Of a stretch of 5,768 nucleotides of DNA, positions 5,623 to 5,768 are shown piece by piece. A program made the translations under genes and the position numbers. This stretch comes from Candidatus Cloacimonadota bacterium. GTDB taxonomy: Bacteria > Cloacimonadota > Cloacimonadia > Cloacimonadales > TCS61. Positions within the stretch are counted from its first letter, which is position 1; each line of letters begins with the position of its first letter. The notes under the pieces were generated by a model. That model was given only the letters and a program-made list of their open reading frames with translations, searched no databases and had not been told where the DNA came from. The stretch lies in assembly GCA_030592835.1 (NCBI GenBank), contig JAUVIJ010000132.1, positions 1 to 5,768 of the forward strand, given 5' to 3'.

Positions 5623-5768
5623 CGATTATCTCCAGGGATTGCAGGAAAGCTACTGCTCTACTGGTAGACGCCCCATCATTAAAGTAAAAACAATTTGAGA
5701 GCATCTCCTGATAATCTTTTTTATATTTCTGAGAAAGCAAATTTTCAGCCAGTAATTCGTTTATATTC
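5612..5768 (-). CDS. C-terminal end of a second TagB/TagF-like transferase, 5' end outside the window
   Basis: On the minus strand a frame open from the right edge (first full codon at 5767) gives 51 residues ending in TAA at 5614-5612. It runs NINELLAENL to FLQSLEIIDES and contains FYFNDGASTSRAVAFLQSL, which matches the closing DGxAS-x-R motif of the CDP-glycerol glycerophosphotransferase family and parallels PDGNATLRQTDAI in the next gene. The helix-rich segment before it (LLSQKYKKDYQEML) fits the usual C-terminal helix. The next gene starts inside it, overlapping by 11 nt, so the two form one transcription unit. With only the tail visible the family assignment is probable rather than certain; a different glycosyltransferase with a similar ending is possible. 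Confidence 0.65.
   Translation of the reverse strand, partial: NINELLAENLLSQKYKKDYQEMLSNCFYFNDGASTSRAVAFLQSLEIIDES
5630..5633 (-). promoter_or_regulatory. Ribosome binding site of the TagF-like gene, inside the upstream gene
   Basis: Minus-strand GGAG lies seven bases before the ATG at 5622-5620, within the coding sequence of the upstream paralogue. It supports that start and means the gene can be initiated independently as well as by coupling. Confidence 0.65.

Noticed and set aside
5458..5667. 69-codon plus-strand frame across the junction of the two TagF-like genes
   Set aside because: It is antisense to both supported coding regions and has no family resemblance.

Overview
The window is an AT-rich (by eye about 40% G+C), gene-dense bacterial segment with seven protein-coding genes, two of them cut by the window edges. 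There is no RNA gene, insertion sequence, CRISPR array or phage gene. The only sizeable non-coding stretch is a 158-bp divergent promoter region at 3307-3464. Good Shine-Dalgarno sequences precede most starts, so this is a bacterium with conventional initiation. The gene families (a polyferredoxin-type membrane Fe-S protein, a LicC-like cytidylyltransferase, a long CDP-alcohol phosphatidyltransferase and TagB/TagF-like transferases) would fit an anaerobic Gram-negative or FCB-type lineage. Sequence alone does not fix the taxon.

Layout. On the minus strand from 3306 down to 1 runs a tightly packed operon: a LicC-like nucleotidyl/cytidylyltransferase (2542-3306), a Maf/YhdE nucleotide pyrophosphatase (1961-2545, ATGA overlap), a YtcJ-type metal-dependent amidohydrolase (481-1968, 8-nt overlap) and the N-terminal 159 codons of a NapH/YccM-like membrane 4Fe-4S protein (1-477, 3-nt gap). 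Reading the other way from 3465 is an integral-membrane CDP-alcohol phosphatidyltransferase (3465-4409). Convergent to it, on the minus strand, are two overlapping TagB/TagF-like genes: a complete one (4426-5622) and, upstream, the last 51 codons of a second one (5612-5768).

How they may work together. Three of the families handle phospho-alcohol chemistry. The cytidylyltransferase would activate a phospho-alcohol to a CDP-alcohol, the membrane phosphatidyltransferase would transfer the phospho-alcohol to a lipid acceptor, and the TagB/TagF-like enzymes would transfer polyol-phosphate units to a surface glycan or lipid. This suggests a cell-envelope locus making an unusual phospholipid head group or phosphopolyol-decorated glycan. 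The actual alcohol (choline, ethanolamine, inositol, glycerol or other) cannot be read from the sequence. Maf, the amidohydrolase and the Fe-S protein are co-transcribed passengers with no evident biochemical link to that pathway.

Most notable small-scale features are a ten-adenine run inside the start-proximal part of the TagF-like gene that could switch it off by slippage, a lone in-frame amber codon separating the amidohydrolase from the Fe-S membrane protein, and a perfect 12-bp palindrome plus tandem TTGAC elements in the divergent promoter region.
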